A stretch of DNA of 64,000 bases from Eremomyces bilateralis CBS 781.70 (Eukaryota > Ascomycota > Dothideomycetes > Eremomycetales > Eremomycetaceae). A program made the translations under genes and the position numbers. Positions 21,017 through 33,516 of the stretch are shown here, piece by piece. The stretch is from contig NW_022985080.1 of NCBI RefSeq assembly GCF_010015585.1, forward strand, positions 1-64,000, in the 5' to 3' direction. How positions within the stretch are numbered: the stretch's first letter is position 1; every line of letters begins with the position of its first letter. The notes under the pieces are model-generated. The model ran no database searches, was not told the DNA's origin, and saw nothing but the letters and a program-made list of their open reading frames with translations.

Positions 21017-22571
21017 TTACATCCGATGCTTCTCGCTTTCTGTGAGGGATATTGGTCAGAGGGGCTGATTCGTGTAGTTGGCGATAGGCTAGTCCTTCTG
21101 ATACTCACCAAGCCTGGAATAGAGCATGTAGAGCGCCATTTGGTTGCATTCGGGTGTCCCGGTAATGGTCACCAGCCGTTCGTTGCTGTTGTCCTGCGGC
21201 TCGTTGATCTTGATCACGCTACCACTGAGAGTACGGATTTCGTTGATCTTCGCACCGCCTTTTCCGATAATAGCGCCGACCATATCGTTGGGGATATAGA
21301 TTTGTTGAGTGACAGGCTGTCCCGGCATTCCCTGCATAGCCGGTTGAGCGGCAGTGGCATGAGCTGCTTGAGGCTGAGCCTGCGCGCCGTATTGTTGCGG
21401 CTGCTGAGGTCCTGCACCAGCGTAAGCCGCGCGAGGAGAGTTGGATGCGTAGTGCATCGCCGACTGAGGTTGCTGCTGAGGTGCTTGTCCGTGGAGGTAC
21501 GGAACACCATATGGGTTCGAGGGAGTTCGTTGACTTTGGTTGTTGTGACGCCTGAAATTATCGGGAGGGCCCCATTGTCCACTAGCAGGTTGTGGAACAT
21601 AAGGGACAACCTGCAATCCACCAGGCACCGCACTTGCCGGAGCACCACTTCGTGTGGCATACGCCGAAGCTGCGGGACCACCAAATCGCTCTGTCAGTTG
21701 CTCAACCAAGGTGCTCCCAACATAGTATGTCGCAATATGAACTGCATCAGCAACGCCAAGAACAACCAACGATCTCTCAGTTGAAAGGGGCAGGCAGGCA
21801 TCCGAGGCGTTCAGTCGGGCTCCAGACGCTTCCTGAATCTCGCGGATGCGGACCCCACCTTTGCCAATGATCGAGCCAATGAGGATGTGGGGGATGAGCA
21901 AGCGGAGAGGGTAGGTCTTGGATTGGGGGGTGGAAGGTGCCTCGAGATCTTCATTGTTCAACGTACGAATGATCAACCCGAAAGCCTACAACTTTGTTAG
22001 CCTCGTTGACGGGAAAGTGAGAATCCTCTGGACAGACCTTGGCCACTGCATCGACAACCCCACTCACGGTGAGAATCCGCTCCGTAGCTCCCCGTGTATA
22101 GTCGGACACCGTGCACTTGGCACCCGACATTTTTCGGATTAGAGTGACATTTTCGCCACCCTTACCAATGACCGTCGCCGCTTCAGGGCTGGAGATGATC
22201 GCTCGAATATGGAGCCAGCCTGTTTCGTCCTGATGAGCGGGGCCTTGAGACGACGCTCGTCCGTTCGCGGTGGTCGTTGACTGAATGGGCTGAGTCCCAG
22301 GGACAGCTGCGGCATTTGCTGGTGCATCGGGCACCACAGTGTCGCCTTGCTCGTCTTTGATGCCGTTGGAAACTGACGCTGCCTCTGCTTCTGCGGTCGC
22401 ATCCTGGGCAGGAGCAGTGCTCCCATTTTCACTCTTCTCCTCCTCTTTAACTACTTTATCCAATGCAGGTCGTTTTGCATCAGGCTGGTCGGCTGCACCG
22501 TTCGGAGAGGAAGGTTCCTCAAGAGGTCGCTTCTGCGATTGAGCCGTGGTGGCACTCGGAGACGCGGACAT
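21017..22571 (-). CDS. Triple KH-domain RNA-binding protein (Rnc1/Pbp2/poly(rC)-binding type)
   Basis: Minus-strand exons 22038-22571, 21109-21985 and 21017-21039 give 477 residues. The acidic, Ser/Ala-rich N-terminus (about 1-115) is followed by KH1 (about 119-178, GXXG as GKGG), KH2 (about 203-270, GKGG) and, after a Gln/Pro/Ala-rich linker, KH3 (about 403-470, GKGG). This layout matches S. pombe Rnc1, yeast Pbp2/Hek2 and human PCBPs, which bind mRNA and control its stability or localisation. The 52-nt first intron falls inside the KH1-KH2 linker. The second intron (69 nt, donor GTGAGT) leads to a 23-nt last exon ending in SEKHRM. If it is not spliced, the frame instead stops after EYQKD. 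Function is inferred from the family. Confidence 0.88.
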
Positions 22572-23613
22572 GGTGGCGGTTGCAATCCGGGAAAGTCTGC
22601 CTTCTTAGTTGCGCGAAGAGATTTGCGTGTCACAATACTCGTGATGAACGAAGGTGGTTCGAATGAAATTGCTTCGATTGCTTCTTATGTACAGCTGGGG
22701 GCTGTGTCGCAAAGGAAACGTGCTGGGTGCAGGCGGTCGGAGTGACAGCTGGAAGGAAGCAGACGGCTGTGAAGGGAGGGAGCGGTGAGGGGTGGATTGA
22801 GGGAGCGCTTCGTCGAAAGGGGTGGTGCAGTGGTGCGGGTGAGGAGGGTGAAATCGAGTCCTATGGACTGTTGGAGTGTCGAAATGCGCGGAAGCGAACT
22901 CAAAAGGTGCTGGTGCTCGAGGACGCAGAGGAGGAGGACTGGAGTGATGGAAGTGAAGGGATGATCGATGAGTGAGTTGGTGGTTGATATATCTCGCCTT
23001 TGAGGGAGATGAGGGAGACGAGGGAGCTGAAGGAGCTTGTGATCAAACCTCAAGCAGTGACGCCTCGCGTGACTGAGTCCTTCACTCCTTCTGAATTCGA
23101 GAAACTGGATCGAGGGCTCGCAGAAGGCAAGTCCTGGAAAAAGAAGAAAAAGAAGAGGAATTACCTGAAGCAACTAAAACTCTGTGAGTTGATGAAGGTC
23201 GAACAAAGATGATGGATGATGTGAAGAAAAGGGAGCGAAGACTGAGGACTGACAAGAGGCGGAGAGTGATCCGCAGAGAGAAATTCACAGTATCGATCAT
23301 CACGTGATGCTTTCCGATCATCAATCCTGAGGATTCATCACGTGGTTGATCGTGGATTCGTGGCATATGATATGGAAAGTGTCAATAACTGGGGGAAGTC
23401 TCACTGAACTACGCAGACGCAATATCAAATGAACATTGTGGGTAGAAGTCAAAAACCACCAGTGTTGTAGACTTGGTCTCACTTGGTCTCACTTGGACAA
23501 CCGTCGTGGACCCGATATCCAAGCAGAGAGGGCAAGCTTTGTTTTATCAAGTTTGGATTCATCAGATAATAATACTCGGTCCTGTAGAAGACGCTAAAAG
23601 GCAATCAGCAAGA
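22572..23613. promoter_or_regulatory. Divergent promoter between KH gene and coiled-coil gene
   Basis: 1.04 kb separates two divergently transcribed genes. Purine-rich sequence near 22750-23220 is pyrimidine-rich on the minus strand and fits the KH gene leader. A palindromic E-box ATCACGTGAT (23299-23308) and a second CACGTG (23339-23344) lie 40 bp apart, about 300 bp upstream of the coiled-coil gene. A 12-bp motif, TTGGTCTCACTT, repeats about twice near 23472-23496. Confidence 0.5.
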
Positions 23614-24719
23614 ATGGATCCGATCATTGCCAACATCCGCCAATTTGCTGAGAAGAGTCGGTCTCTGCGCGATGACCCGATGGCAGTGGAAGAGCGTGGA
23701 GACAAAGATTTGGAGGGGAGCCTTGATGCCACACTCCAAGAGCTTCAGGCCCAGATCGCAACCGCTTCACAGGCACTAGAGAAGGTCAGTTTAACGGAAA
23801 ACCTGCATTTTATTTCTCGGATTTCATGGCTAACGGCAATAAGCTACGTGCTGAAAATGTGACCCTATCATCTACGGAGGATCTTGAGAACCCCAGACTT
23901 CGTCTACGCGAACTACAAGCTGTGAAACTTGGGATGGCATCGCTCGCTGCCAAACCGCCCATGCTTCCCTCAAGTGCCAGCGCTGCCCTTCCTTCTGTCC
24001 TAGCATACCAAACCATCAAACACTCCATTGCCGAGTCGAAGAAGGAGATTCCGAGCCTCGAATCCCAGATTTCCTTTCATGAGCACCAACTGCGGACGTC
24101 CAGGTCCCTCCAGACCGACCACTCCGATATCAACTTAGCATTACGAGCAAGGATCGATCTCCTACGGACCTCGTCGGGAAAAGAGTCGAGGAAAGACGTG
24201 CGGCAGATTGCGCAAGACCGCGTCAATGCCGGTAGAGCTTTACAGAAGCATCTTCGCTCTCGGGCAGCCTCGCTGAGGGCCGCGCTCCTGGAGTTTGCGG
24301 AGGAGCATCTTGCTGTTCAATTAGCCGCCGAGGAGCTCGGTGGGCCCGTCGTTGGCGATTCAATGGAAGTTGACGAAGATTCACTTGCGGCGGGTGTGTT
24401 CGGAAAGCGGAAATCTCAACCATCTGGAAAGAACGCGGAACAGAAACGGCAGCGGAGGTTGGAAGATATACGGGGCGCTGGGCCACAGACGGCCGAGAAT
24501 GAAGTCTCGGAGAAATCCTTGGCTGGGGAAGAGTTCGTCGCCTTGGTTGATGCATTGGTAGAGGCACTCGATGGGAGGAGTCAAGACGGTGTCTACGTGA
24601 GGTTGGAGCGAGAGAGTGCTGCGGTCCGGTTCCTGGTCAGAGCAAGAGTTGCACAATTTCACCCAAAAGATGCGAGAAGGATTAGGCTGGTGGACTTTGG
24701 AAGAGAGTTGGACGACTAG
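23614..24719 (+). CDS. Coiled-coil protein, possible CENP-K/Sim4-like kinetochore subunit
   Basis: Exons 23614-23784 and 23844-24719 (59-nt intron with a CTAAC branch site 14 nt before the AAG acceptor) give 348 residues. The first 60 residues and the segment about 110-210 are rich in heptad-like Leu/Glu/Gln patterns (ESKKEIPSLESQISFHEHQL), consistent with long coiled coils. A basic patch (KRKSQPSGKNAEQKRQRR) near residue 225 could be a nuclear signal. The C-terminal 70 residues look globular. The layout and the central helical block resemble CENP-K/Sim4-type inner kinetochore proteins, but this is from memory of the family and not secure. The gene shares a divergent promoter with the KH gene. 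Confidence 0.7.
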
Positions 24720-27700
24720 ACTTTGTGTTTAAACGGTCCATGGACCTTCCACCGTGTCTATGGGCTTTTCAACAAACATGCTCGTGGATTCCGGGGTTTC
24801 TCTGGATCGATCACCCATTTCTCGGGTGCCGGGAATCTGTGTTCTACACTCTACAGTGCCCTGACCTGAATCCATTCAACCGATGTTCCTAGCCAGATCA
24901 ACCGGTTGTTGCTGCCGCATTCTCCAACCCGACCTCACAGACGGTCTCTCTGAATGACCGACCAAGACGCCGCACCGAAGTTTAGATGAGTTGTGAAGGC
25001 TGAAGAACACGAACCCCTGACAGTTCATATGCTAAATCTTGGGGAGTACATAGAACCGGTGCAACGACTCCAAGGAGACATGTGTTACGACCGGAGTTAG
25101 TGATGGAAACCAGCTACCGTCGCGTAGGGCAGTACTCGTGTTTCACTTGTCCGGAATTGCGCACAAAGGGACAGAGCACATCTAAATCGGGAAATGACAC
25201 GAAATTCAACATCGAAGATTGGACTCCGTTTGATCTTCAATAGGAGAAATCACCCTCTCCGGAGATGTGGGCCATGAATCCCATGAGGCACTCGCACAAT
25301 CCCGAGTGTTCCGCCGAGTATGGTAGTAAACTACATAGTAAGTCGCCTTTGTCCTGGCAATGTCGCTCCGAAAGTCGAACTGAGAAGCACTGCATCGGAT
25401 ATTTCTGCGTGGGATTTGTTCTCGCGCTGGTCATGCGACGATTACCATATCATTTCAGTCGTCTTCTCCTGTCTAAAATATCCACTTAGTCGTTTTTTGG
25501 GGTACTATCAGGTACTGGGAATTGGAAGCCAGTCTCCTGGCTCATTGCCATCGGCGAGGTCCGCCTATAATCAGCATTCTAGTCGCACTGACAGATTTTC
25601 AAGGGCATGCCAACAACACCAACCTCCATTCGGACGACTTGGGCTCGAAGAGTTTTGCATATGGGACGCGTAAGCCACCTCCAACAGCCGATCAGCCACA
25701 TGCCCACATCCTAAGCGCGAGTCACAAATCGAACGCTCCAGCCGGAACGGTTGATGGGAGTGAGTACTGCCGATCGGAGTCGCTTAGCTCATAAATGGGA
25801 CTTCCATTCGCCACCTTTCTGCTGTGATTCTGTGAAGTGCGAACTTTTCTCTCCGTGCACAACTGGGACCACCCCTAGGGGCACCCCGTGGCTTCAGGGG
25901 TTGGTGTATTAAGAAACACTACTTCCCGGTCAGGACCGATGCTTTGTCTGGACAATGGTAATAATGGTGCCTCATTGTGTCGAGAGGCGATCCCGAATAG
26001 ATCGGGCTCGCTTGGCTGGTGGCGAGTATGGACGACGTGGCTTGGTTCTCCTGAAGTTCGCGATACCTTAGGGCCCTATGCCTCGGACCGTCGATCGCTT
26101 ATTCCTCTACGTACAATGAAGATCAGTCCCCTCAGAACAAGGCCTCCAATGTCGGTTCACACACTGCTCGAATTTTCCAGAATAGAACGAAGGATACGAT
26201 CTCCAATTCATCGATTTTGATTGGTGTCCCATCGGAGACCATCCCAACCCCTCAGGAGACAGGATATGCCCTCCACACCACTTTGAGCAATTCGATTCGA
26301 ACGGCTGTCTATCCTCTCCCAACGAAGCAGTAGCAGTTTCTGTCTTTAGAAACCATGTTGGATGGCAAATCAACACAATGATATCAGGGGACAGCAGCAT
26401 AGCATACCAACGATATCGCCTGTGATGTCGTTGAGCGGAGCTGTCCAATTTGCAATGACGTCATCCACGTCTCCTCCCGCGCCCAATCGCATGAATGGAG
26501 TTACGCACATTAGCTTGAGCACTCATGCGGTGGACAAAAATCCTCGCATTGCCGAAGTGCACCCACCACCAATACTCTACAGGGGTCTTCCTCACCAAAT
26601 CACCATCTATACAGTCACTTATTATGAGTTAAAACCATGCTTGCGTTGTTGGATCTCCACGAAATTGACGGCACCACAGATACGTGATCTTTCCGTAGAA
26701 CCCCTATGGGGCCGCCTTCGGGATGGATTATGAGGGTTTTCACGAAATGGGATCATATTAAAATGATGTGTATTAATTACTTGTAGAATGCATTAAATCC
26801 TACAGGTCTTGTGTGGGCGCAGGTGCACTTCGGTAATGCGAGGATTTCTGTCCACCGCGTGGCACTATCGAGTGTCGAGGATCGGCTAGGTATTGACTAT
26901 CGAGCATCGAAAGGATCGTTCTCCGCAATTATTCGTATCATTATTGGACTAGAGTACTTGCGAACTGTGGTACATGGGCTTTCAGAGGGCTACATGTACC
27001 CGCGTTATTGATCCTCAAGGCGTCAAGCTGGTCATCCCAAGTGGCTTGTTCTCATTCATGGTCCCTGGTTCGGCATACAATAACTAACACAGGATGGGCA
27101 GCACTGCAGTACCGATGAAGCCTGAAGGCTATGATTTATGAACCTGAATTGAGAATTTATCCTGAAATTACACGGAGTGATACTGTAGACGATGCTAGGG
27201 GAGATTGACAGCCACGAGGCACGGCACAGGCTGTGGGGTTTCCTACCGTCTAACGGTTTAGTCTCAGATTGGAGCCAATTAGCCAAACTCTCAATTTCCT
27301 GCCCCCATTTTAGCAGTTTTGGCAACCGTTGAAGTTTGAACATCTTTCCGGGGCAGGTTTTCGGAGTCGGAAATCGGAGATCGGAATAGAGGTCGATCAT
27401 GCTGTCCAATGATAAGAATCGAAAAATGGGGAGGAGAGTAGTGGCGCGAGAATTGGGGGGAACTGACGTTCCAGTTTCTTCCACCGTCCCTCCAATCTCC
27501 ATTGGTCCTAATTGGAGTTAGGACTCACGATGGCAGGGGATGAGCCGGCCGAAGAGGTCCGATCGAGGCATCGATGCCGTCATCCAATTTTAACTTTGAT
27601 CATGGATGGCAGGCACTGCAGGATGGATCATGGAGCACACTACACAACGCAAGTCGACATGCGGCATGAGATAATTCGTAAACCATTACAGTATTCCGCA

Positions 27701-30491
27701 ATATCGCAATTGCTATCATTGCACGGTTCGCTAGGATGTCCAGCTCAAATTCGCCCCAATTTTGGAGGCCTACGTTGTCTCAATGTCCCGGTAAGACCGA
27801 AATTGATCACTGATGTGATGACGTCCGTGGCAATTCAGAAACCGAGGCATGGATCCCGTCGTCCAAAAGTCTACGGTCCGTGTCAATGGTCAATCATCAA
27901 TGGGCAATAAGGTGAATGCAGCTCAGTTCAACAGGAAGCATTGACATCAGACAAAACGAGGAGCGGGATGTGTCGCCGATTCCTGACCATTCAGAATATG
28001 ACAATTGACAACCAACTCAATTGTCCTCGAGATGAGAAAGCCGTGGGATGCAAGGGGAAATGGGAGGTAGCAGACTGGCAGGACAGAGGGTCAAATCGGG
28101 TAACCAGGAGCGTGTGGCAAGATTTCCGATATTATGTTTGATGTCCTATATCCTATGGGAAGAATATGAAACAATTGACAAAGATCAAGAGTGTAGGCAT
28201 CGGACTTACCCGTCGCCATACTGTACCGTATCCAGAGTCTCAGTGTCGAATGGAGTTCGGAAGACTTCAGATATGAATGCGCCGGATTATTACCGTGATG
28301 GAGAATCCAATTTCACGGAGATGAGGGGAGGCAATGTTAAGTTGCCCAGCGATATTCCATAATAATAAACAGCCCCGGAAATGTGGTTTCATTTCACGTT
28401 GACAGCGGTACCATGCGAATCGGTCTCTGGCAGCCAACTGCACTGGATGACTATCATCAGAGCGCGACGATATGACGATGAAGCTCGCGAAAAGGTCCCC
28501 GTGAACTTCCTGGGCTGCGAATACCAGGTGCTAGTTGCCACGGAGCACAGCTCCGTCGTGTACGCGTATGCCAGCGCCGACCGCTAAAGAGTCATTAGAT
28601 CATGTCTGGGACCACAGGGGACGGATCAGGGCGTGGGAGATTGTCCGAGTAGCTTGACGAGGGTTTGTTCTGAAAAATAAGTGCGAGATAAAGTGGAGCG
28701 AGATGGGTCCCGGAATTCGGAAAGGATGAAAGCGTGCGAACTGCGAAGTCCTGGAGAACGTCAGGCCGCATCAACAAAAGCCACTCACGACCTATCGAAG
28801 CTTAGGGAGCTGCTGTCGGAAGACTGGGCGACGTCGTTTTCTCGACACCTCTGTTCTTCAACCATCAATCTTAGTATTCTTCACCTCGTTAGCCAGTAGG
28901 AGTCGGCGCCGGTTGGGCATGGCCTGCCACACAACAGCCTCATAAAGTGCCGCCGCCCCGGTTAATTGTCAGTGTGCGGCAGAGCCCATGTCAGATTTGT
29001 AGATCCTACAGACAGTAGGTGAGTGGAAGCCCTTTGTCATTTGTGGCTGTGGCACGGAAATACGGAGTGGTCTAAGAATTATGAAGGGACTTAAAGATTT
29101 AGGGCGGATTGACCTCAGGGGCTACGGCTCATTTGCTCAGTCGCCCTTCAGAGTTCAGACTTCAAGTCGTACATCCGGCATCCTCGACTCTCGAGGCTCG
29201 AATGGCCGTCATTATGGAAACATTCATACATCCTTCATAGGTATTCTGTAATTCATCCGAGAGAGGTGGGTGACATCGGTGCTATCTAGATCGGGCTTAG
29301 CTTGTAGAGCTTCATTCATGCTTAAACTACGTAATAAGTAAACATGAATCTGAATGGAGAATTAACTTCCGCATCACGTTTCCTTGTCGCCCATGCATTA
29401 TTATACGAGTTACGGTATCACTTATTGATTACCTATTCGGCTTATCCATACAAGTCACAAACCACTCTACGCCGCCACCGCCCATGCGGTTCAACGTCCA
29501 CCGGTATACAGTACCAGCCCACTGCCCACTAGTTAAGGCAGGTAATGAACTAGGCAGGACGCTCTACACTCTACACTCTACAGGTGTCCACTGTAGCACT
29601 GTCCACCACTTGTGGCGGTGTCCGCCTCTCTTCGGTTCCGCATGCCCTGATGAATTAAATTCGGTTTGATGAGCTGTGCTCCCAGTCCCCCACAGTCCCA
29701 CTTGCCACCACCAGTCGCTATCTTGCCGCTTTTCTCGCTACAGGGTACTTGGAAGTCGAAAACAATGCTAGAGCCTATTAGAGCGATGCTACCGCAGTAG
29801 TTAGCAATGCTTTTGGCACACCGTGTCCTGTGTCCTTGTCTAGCCATCGAACAACCCTATTTTCGATTCCACCATCGCGAAATGGCATTCTGACCGATTC
29901 CCCCATATCTCCCAGGACTTCGATGCGGGCTTTTCTGTGGATTGGCTTGTTGGCTAATTTATTACCACTGCTATTCCCTACTCCGTACTGCTACGTACTA
30001 CCGTCAACCGTGTCTTCCCTCGCTCGACTTGTCGGTCCTCGCCAAACTCTCCCTTTCAGCCGCGCTATTGCTCCCTTTCTATCCGCTCTCCGTATAGACT
30101 TCTACCTGCATGGCCACCATCTGAAGTTCCTTTCTCGCCCTCTCCGATCTTCACTTCACTGCCCTGCTCCACCTTTCGGACGCGCAATTCTTTGATAGCG
30201 ACGTTCTCGACCCGGCCGCTCGAGGAGACCTATTCCGAATCCACACTTGTCCTCCGTCGCACTGTTGCGCTGTACGACCGAACAGCCACTTCCCATCTCC
30301 CACGCTCGTTTATGAATTCCTTGGCCCTCCTCCGCGATTCTTAGCTGTGGCTTGACTCCTCCCGCGCCAGTTTTCCAGTGTCCCCTATGCTCTCACGTTC
30401 ACCCTTTGAACGCGTTCTCTTATAGCAGTTCTCCCCGATTTAGCAGATGCTATAGCGTGTCACTTGGGCGTACTGCTCTTCCCACACCGCT
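24720..30491. other. Gene-poor region upstream of the CP2 transcription factor gene
   Basis: 5.8 kb with no gene I can support, apart from one MITE-like element (26527-26858). ORFs such as 27056-27502 (minus) and 28381-28587 (plus) have no recognisable domain or splice pattern. An 8-bp CTCTACAC-type repeat occurs at about 29560-29582. The stretch from about 29830 is pyrimidine-rich and probably forms the promoter and leader of the gene at 30492. Confidence 0.45.
26527..26858. mobile_element. MITE-like element with about 38-bp terminal inverted repeats
   Basis: Positions 26527-26564 match the reverse complement of 26821-26858 with about three mismatches. The outer end is GCGGTGGACA and the inner part CGCATT(G/A)CCGAAGTGCACC. 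The total length is about 332 bp, the interior is AT-rich, and there is no coding capacity. No convincing target-site duplication is visible. The repeat sequence differs from that of the element at 2311-2564, so it is a different family. Confidence 0.75.
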
Positions 30492-33400
30492 ATGTTTCGA
30501 AACCGGTAAGTTTATGGAGTTTGATTTTGTGCATGCTACTGTCTTCATCAAACGAGACAGCCAGCCTCTGGCTGGTGATGACCGAAATACACCAAACAAG
30601 GCGCGGCTCGAAGTCCGCAACTCGGCTGACCCGACTTGTTCGCAGGACTGGCTCCCAGAAACCCAACGAGGAGTTGATAGCAAGTTTCAAGTCAAGCTAT
30701 CCACAACTCGCGACAACCTCTGGCTCCTCTGTCGCTCCTATCCAAGGCCATACGTCGCTAACCGATGCTCTGGATGTCGCTGTACAGTCCCGGTAAGTGA
30801 ATTGCGTGGATGCACCTTTACATGGCCCATCATTTCCCTTTTCGACATCACCCTTCAATCTACTCCGCCCTGCCAGTCCCTTTCAAATGCCAGTCAATCA
30901 CAGAAATAGAACCGTTTGCCCCTTCGCTTTTTAAACCCTCATTACTATCGTTTCGTATCAATAATCAAACCCGATATATACATGTCACTGTCTTTTGGAG
31001 TTATACTAACATGGCGCTCGTTTACCATAATAGTCCCTTCCCAGAGGACCATGATATCAAAGATGAGGATCCTACCCCGAGAGGAAATCCTGAGCAATGG
31101 CGGTTTACACCCTCGATAATGGATCCCAATTCTTTCACCTTTACTTCTTTCGCCAATCAGCCGCCTGGCTACTATACCCCGACGCCTGGTGGCACGAACA
31201 CCTTCTATCACAGTCAAGCTGGAGATCTTCATACTCCCGGCTTCACTATGGGGCTGGGGACTCCGCTCTCTTTACCACATGTAACCTCAGAAGGTGGACC
31301 GGCCACTACAGCCCCGTTGCACGGGTTTCAGCCATCCATCGCGCCGCTCCATTTTCAGAACCCGAACCCTTTCGCAATCCCTCATCACCCGGAATCATTT
31401 GCTCCACATCAGTTCCAGCAGCCAGAGTCTTCCTTCCATCCGTTGGAGACCAGCCACGAGGACCCTTCAATAGGCGACATGCATGTCGATGTTGAGATGC
31501 ACGAAGACCCCCAGGCGCTATCTTTTCCTGCGACCTTTGAGCAGACGAGTTTGATGCCCCATGCTCCTCAACAAGCTCTTGAGAAGTAAGCGTACCATTT
31601 GAAATTTGTTCATGATTTTGATTCTTACATGGCCCAGTTTCCGATATCACGTTACTTTGAATGCTCCGACAGCAATGATCAAACACGCAGACGAGATACC
31701 AGTCACTTATCTGAACAAAGGACAAGCATACTCTATCTCGGTCGTCGATACCAGACCAGAACACATGTCTGGGGTTATACCCCGATACCGAACGTTCGTC
31801 AGAATATCATTCGAAGACGAACAGCAGCGACAACGACCGACCGCATGCTGGCAACTTTGGAAAGAAGGCCGAGGATCAAATGAGGCTCATCACCGTGGTG
31901 GTCGACTGCAGGCCGTCGAATTCGTTGATCCATCTCAAATCGGTGGCGGCGAGCTGCTCGGACGACCACAGGTCGAAGTGGACTGCGCCTCTTTCGATGG
32001 GTTCGCGGTATTCTGGTCCCCCCCGCCAGGCGGATCAAGCGAATGCTCCATCGCTGTTAGATTCAACTTTCTCTCCACCGATTTCAGCCACTCGAAAGGC
32101 GTCAAGGGCATCCCAGTGCGACTCTGCACCAAGACCGAGTTGGTGACCTTCGAGGGTCCCCAAGGCTCTCCGGAGCAGATTCCACCGAACCAGACTATTA
32201 CCACAACACCCGAAACATGTTATTGCAAAGTCAAGCTATTCCGTGACCATGGTGCGGAACGCAAGCTCTCGAATGACGTCGCCCACGTCAGGAAATCGAT
32301 CGAGAAATTGAAAACCCAGATTTCCAACCTCGAATCTGGCTTGAAAGACTTCGGCAAACGCAAACGTGCAAGCCTGGAATCGAAGACGATTGCTGGGAGC
32401 TCACGGCCGGGCAAGGTTCCGAAGCACAAGCGCACCTGGAGCATGTCGAGTGCAAGCACTGGCGAGCGAGAGGGCAGTGGAAGAGGAGGCGCTGAGGAGG
32501 ACCTTCATCTCAAGCTGGCTACTCTTCAAGACATGTTTACCAGTACTCGACCAGCCAGTGTCCTTTATTTGAAAGGAGAGGAACCAGATGATCCGGACCT
32601 CCATCCTGTTCACCTGACCGGTACTGAGGCGTTCGATTTGGTAACAAAATTGGATGCTTCTACTGGTCCCCTGGACGCTGGCGTCTGGGAGCGCCAAAGT
32701 GGTCACTCGAGCAGCATTGTAAGCCCTACACCAAGTACGCGCAGTATCCACAGCGGCGGTCGAAGAAGCTCGCAGATTGCGCCATTTAATCCCTCGGGCA
32801 GAATTGAGAGCAATGAATGGCGCAGCATAACCGGTCAGACTGCTACTGGCGACCTTCCTGGACAATCGGTGACCGCGAACATGGCCGGGCAGTTGTCAAG
32901 CGTCCCTGAGGGTCCTGTGAAGGTCCCGAAACAAAGTACTGGCGGTGACGACGGCCACAGCTTATCAGGATGGATAGAGGCGATCGGCGTGGACTATAGT
33001 TACCAACCGCCATCCGAACAGGCGATGAAGCCAAGTGAGTCCCCCCCATTTTTTTATTTTAAAAAAAACCAAAAAACATCTTGTTTGCATTGTCTAACGT
33101 GAAGAGCAATAGTTGCAAGTTTCTATATTCTTCCACGCTTGCGCGGCCAACCCTCTGACGACCCCTATTACCGCGCCATCTACCTCATGACTCGAACCGC
33201 GAAAGACTTGACCGATACCATTTCTGCGAAATGCGGTATCGATCCAACCTTGGTGCAACGTGCTCTGCGCGTCAACGCGAAAGGACTCAGCATCCTCATC
33301 GACGACGACGTGGTCCGTGAAATGCCGGAAGGCATGGATATGGTCGCCGAGTTCGTTGATCTGAAGCCAGAGCGTGGTATCGACAGTCTGCCCGCGCCTC

Positions 33401-33516
33401 CTGCACGAACGAAGGGCGAGTGGGATCCCGATCATACCGATATTCAACTCGACAGTGACATCGGGATTGTTGAAGATAATCGAGTGGACGTGTGGGAACT
33501 ACGCCTCATTTTCTAA
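30492..33516 (+). CDS. CP2/Grainyhead-family transcription factor
   Basis: Model: exons 30492-30505, 30646-30792, 31034-31585, 31638-33034 and 33113-33516, giving 837 residues. The 14-nt first exon (MFRN plus two bases) splices in frame to a 147-nt exon and then to the main body; all three junctions agree in phase. A Pro-rich region is followed by the CP2 DNA-binding domain (about 238-470), starting FRYHVTLNAP and containing the block KGIPVRLC. A coiled coil (about 450-480), a basic Ser-rich linker and a C-terminal dimerisation-type domain (last 135 residues) complete the protein. Family members bind DNA as dimers; fungal members are linked to cell-wall and conidial separation genes in Neurospora. 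An alternative start at 31011 would lie inside intron 2, next to a perfect TACTAAC branch site. Confidence 0.88.

Noticed and set aside
28381-28587. 68-codon frame with plausible codon use
   Set aside because: No domain, no splice structure and no flanking support.
29911-30195. Signal-peptide-like frame (MRAFLWIGLLANLLPLLF) in the CP2 promoter
   Set aside because: No intron, no processing sites or repeats, and Leu/Phe-rich sequence is expected by chance from pyrimidine-rich leader DNA.
31011-31033. ATG at 31011 as the CP2 factor start
   Set aside because: It sits just after a perfect TACTAAC branch site and before an acceptor; upstream exons join in phase, so it is probably intronic.
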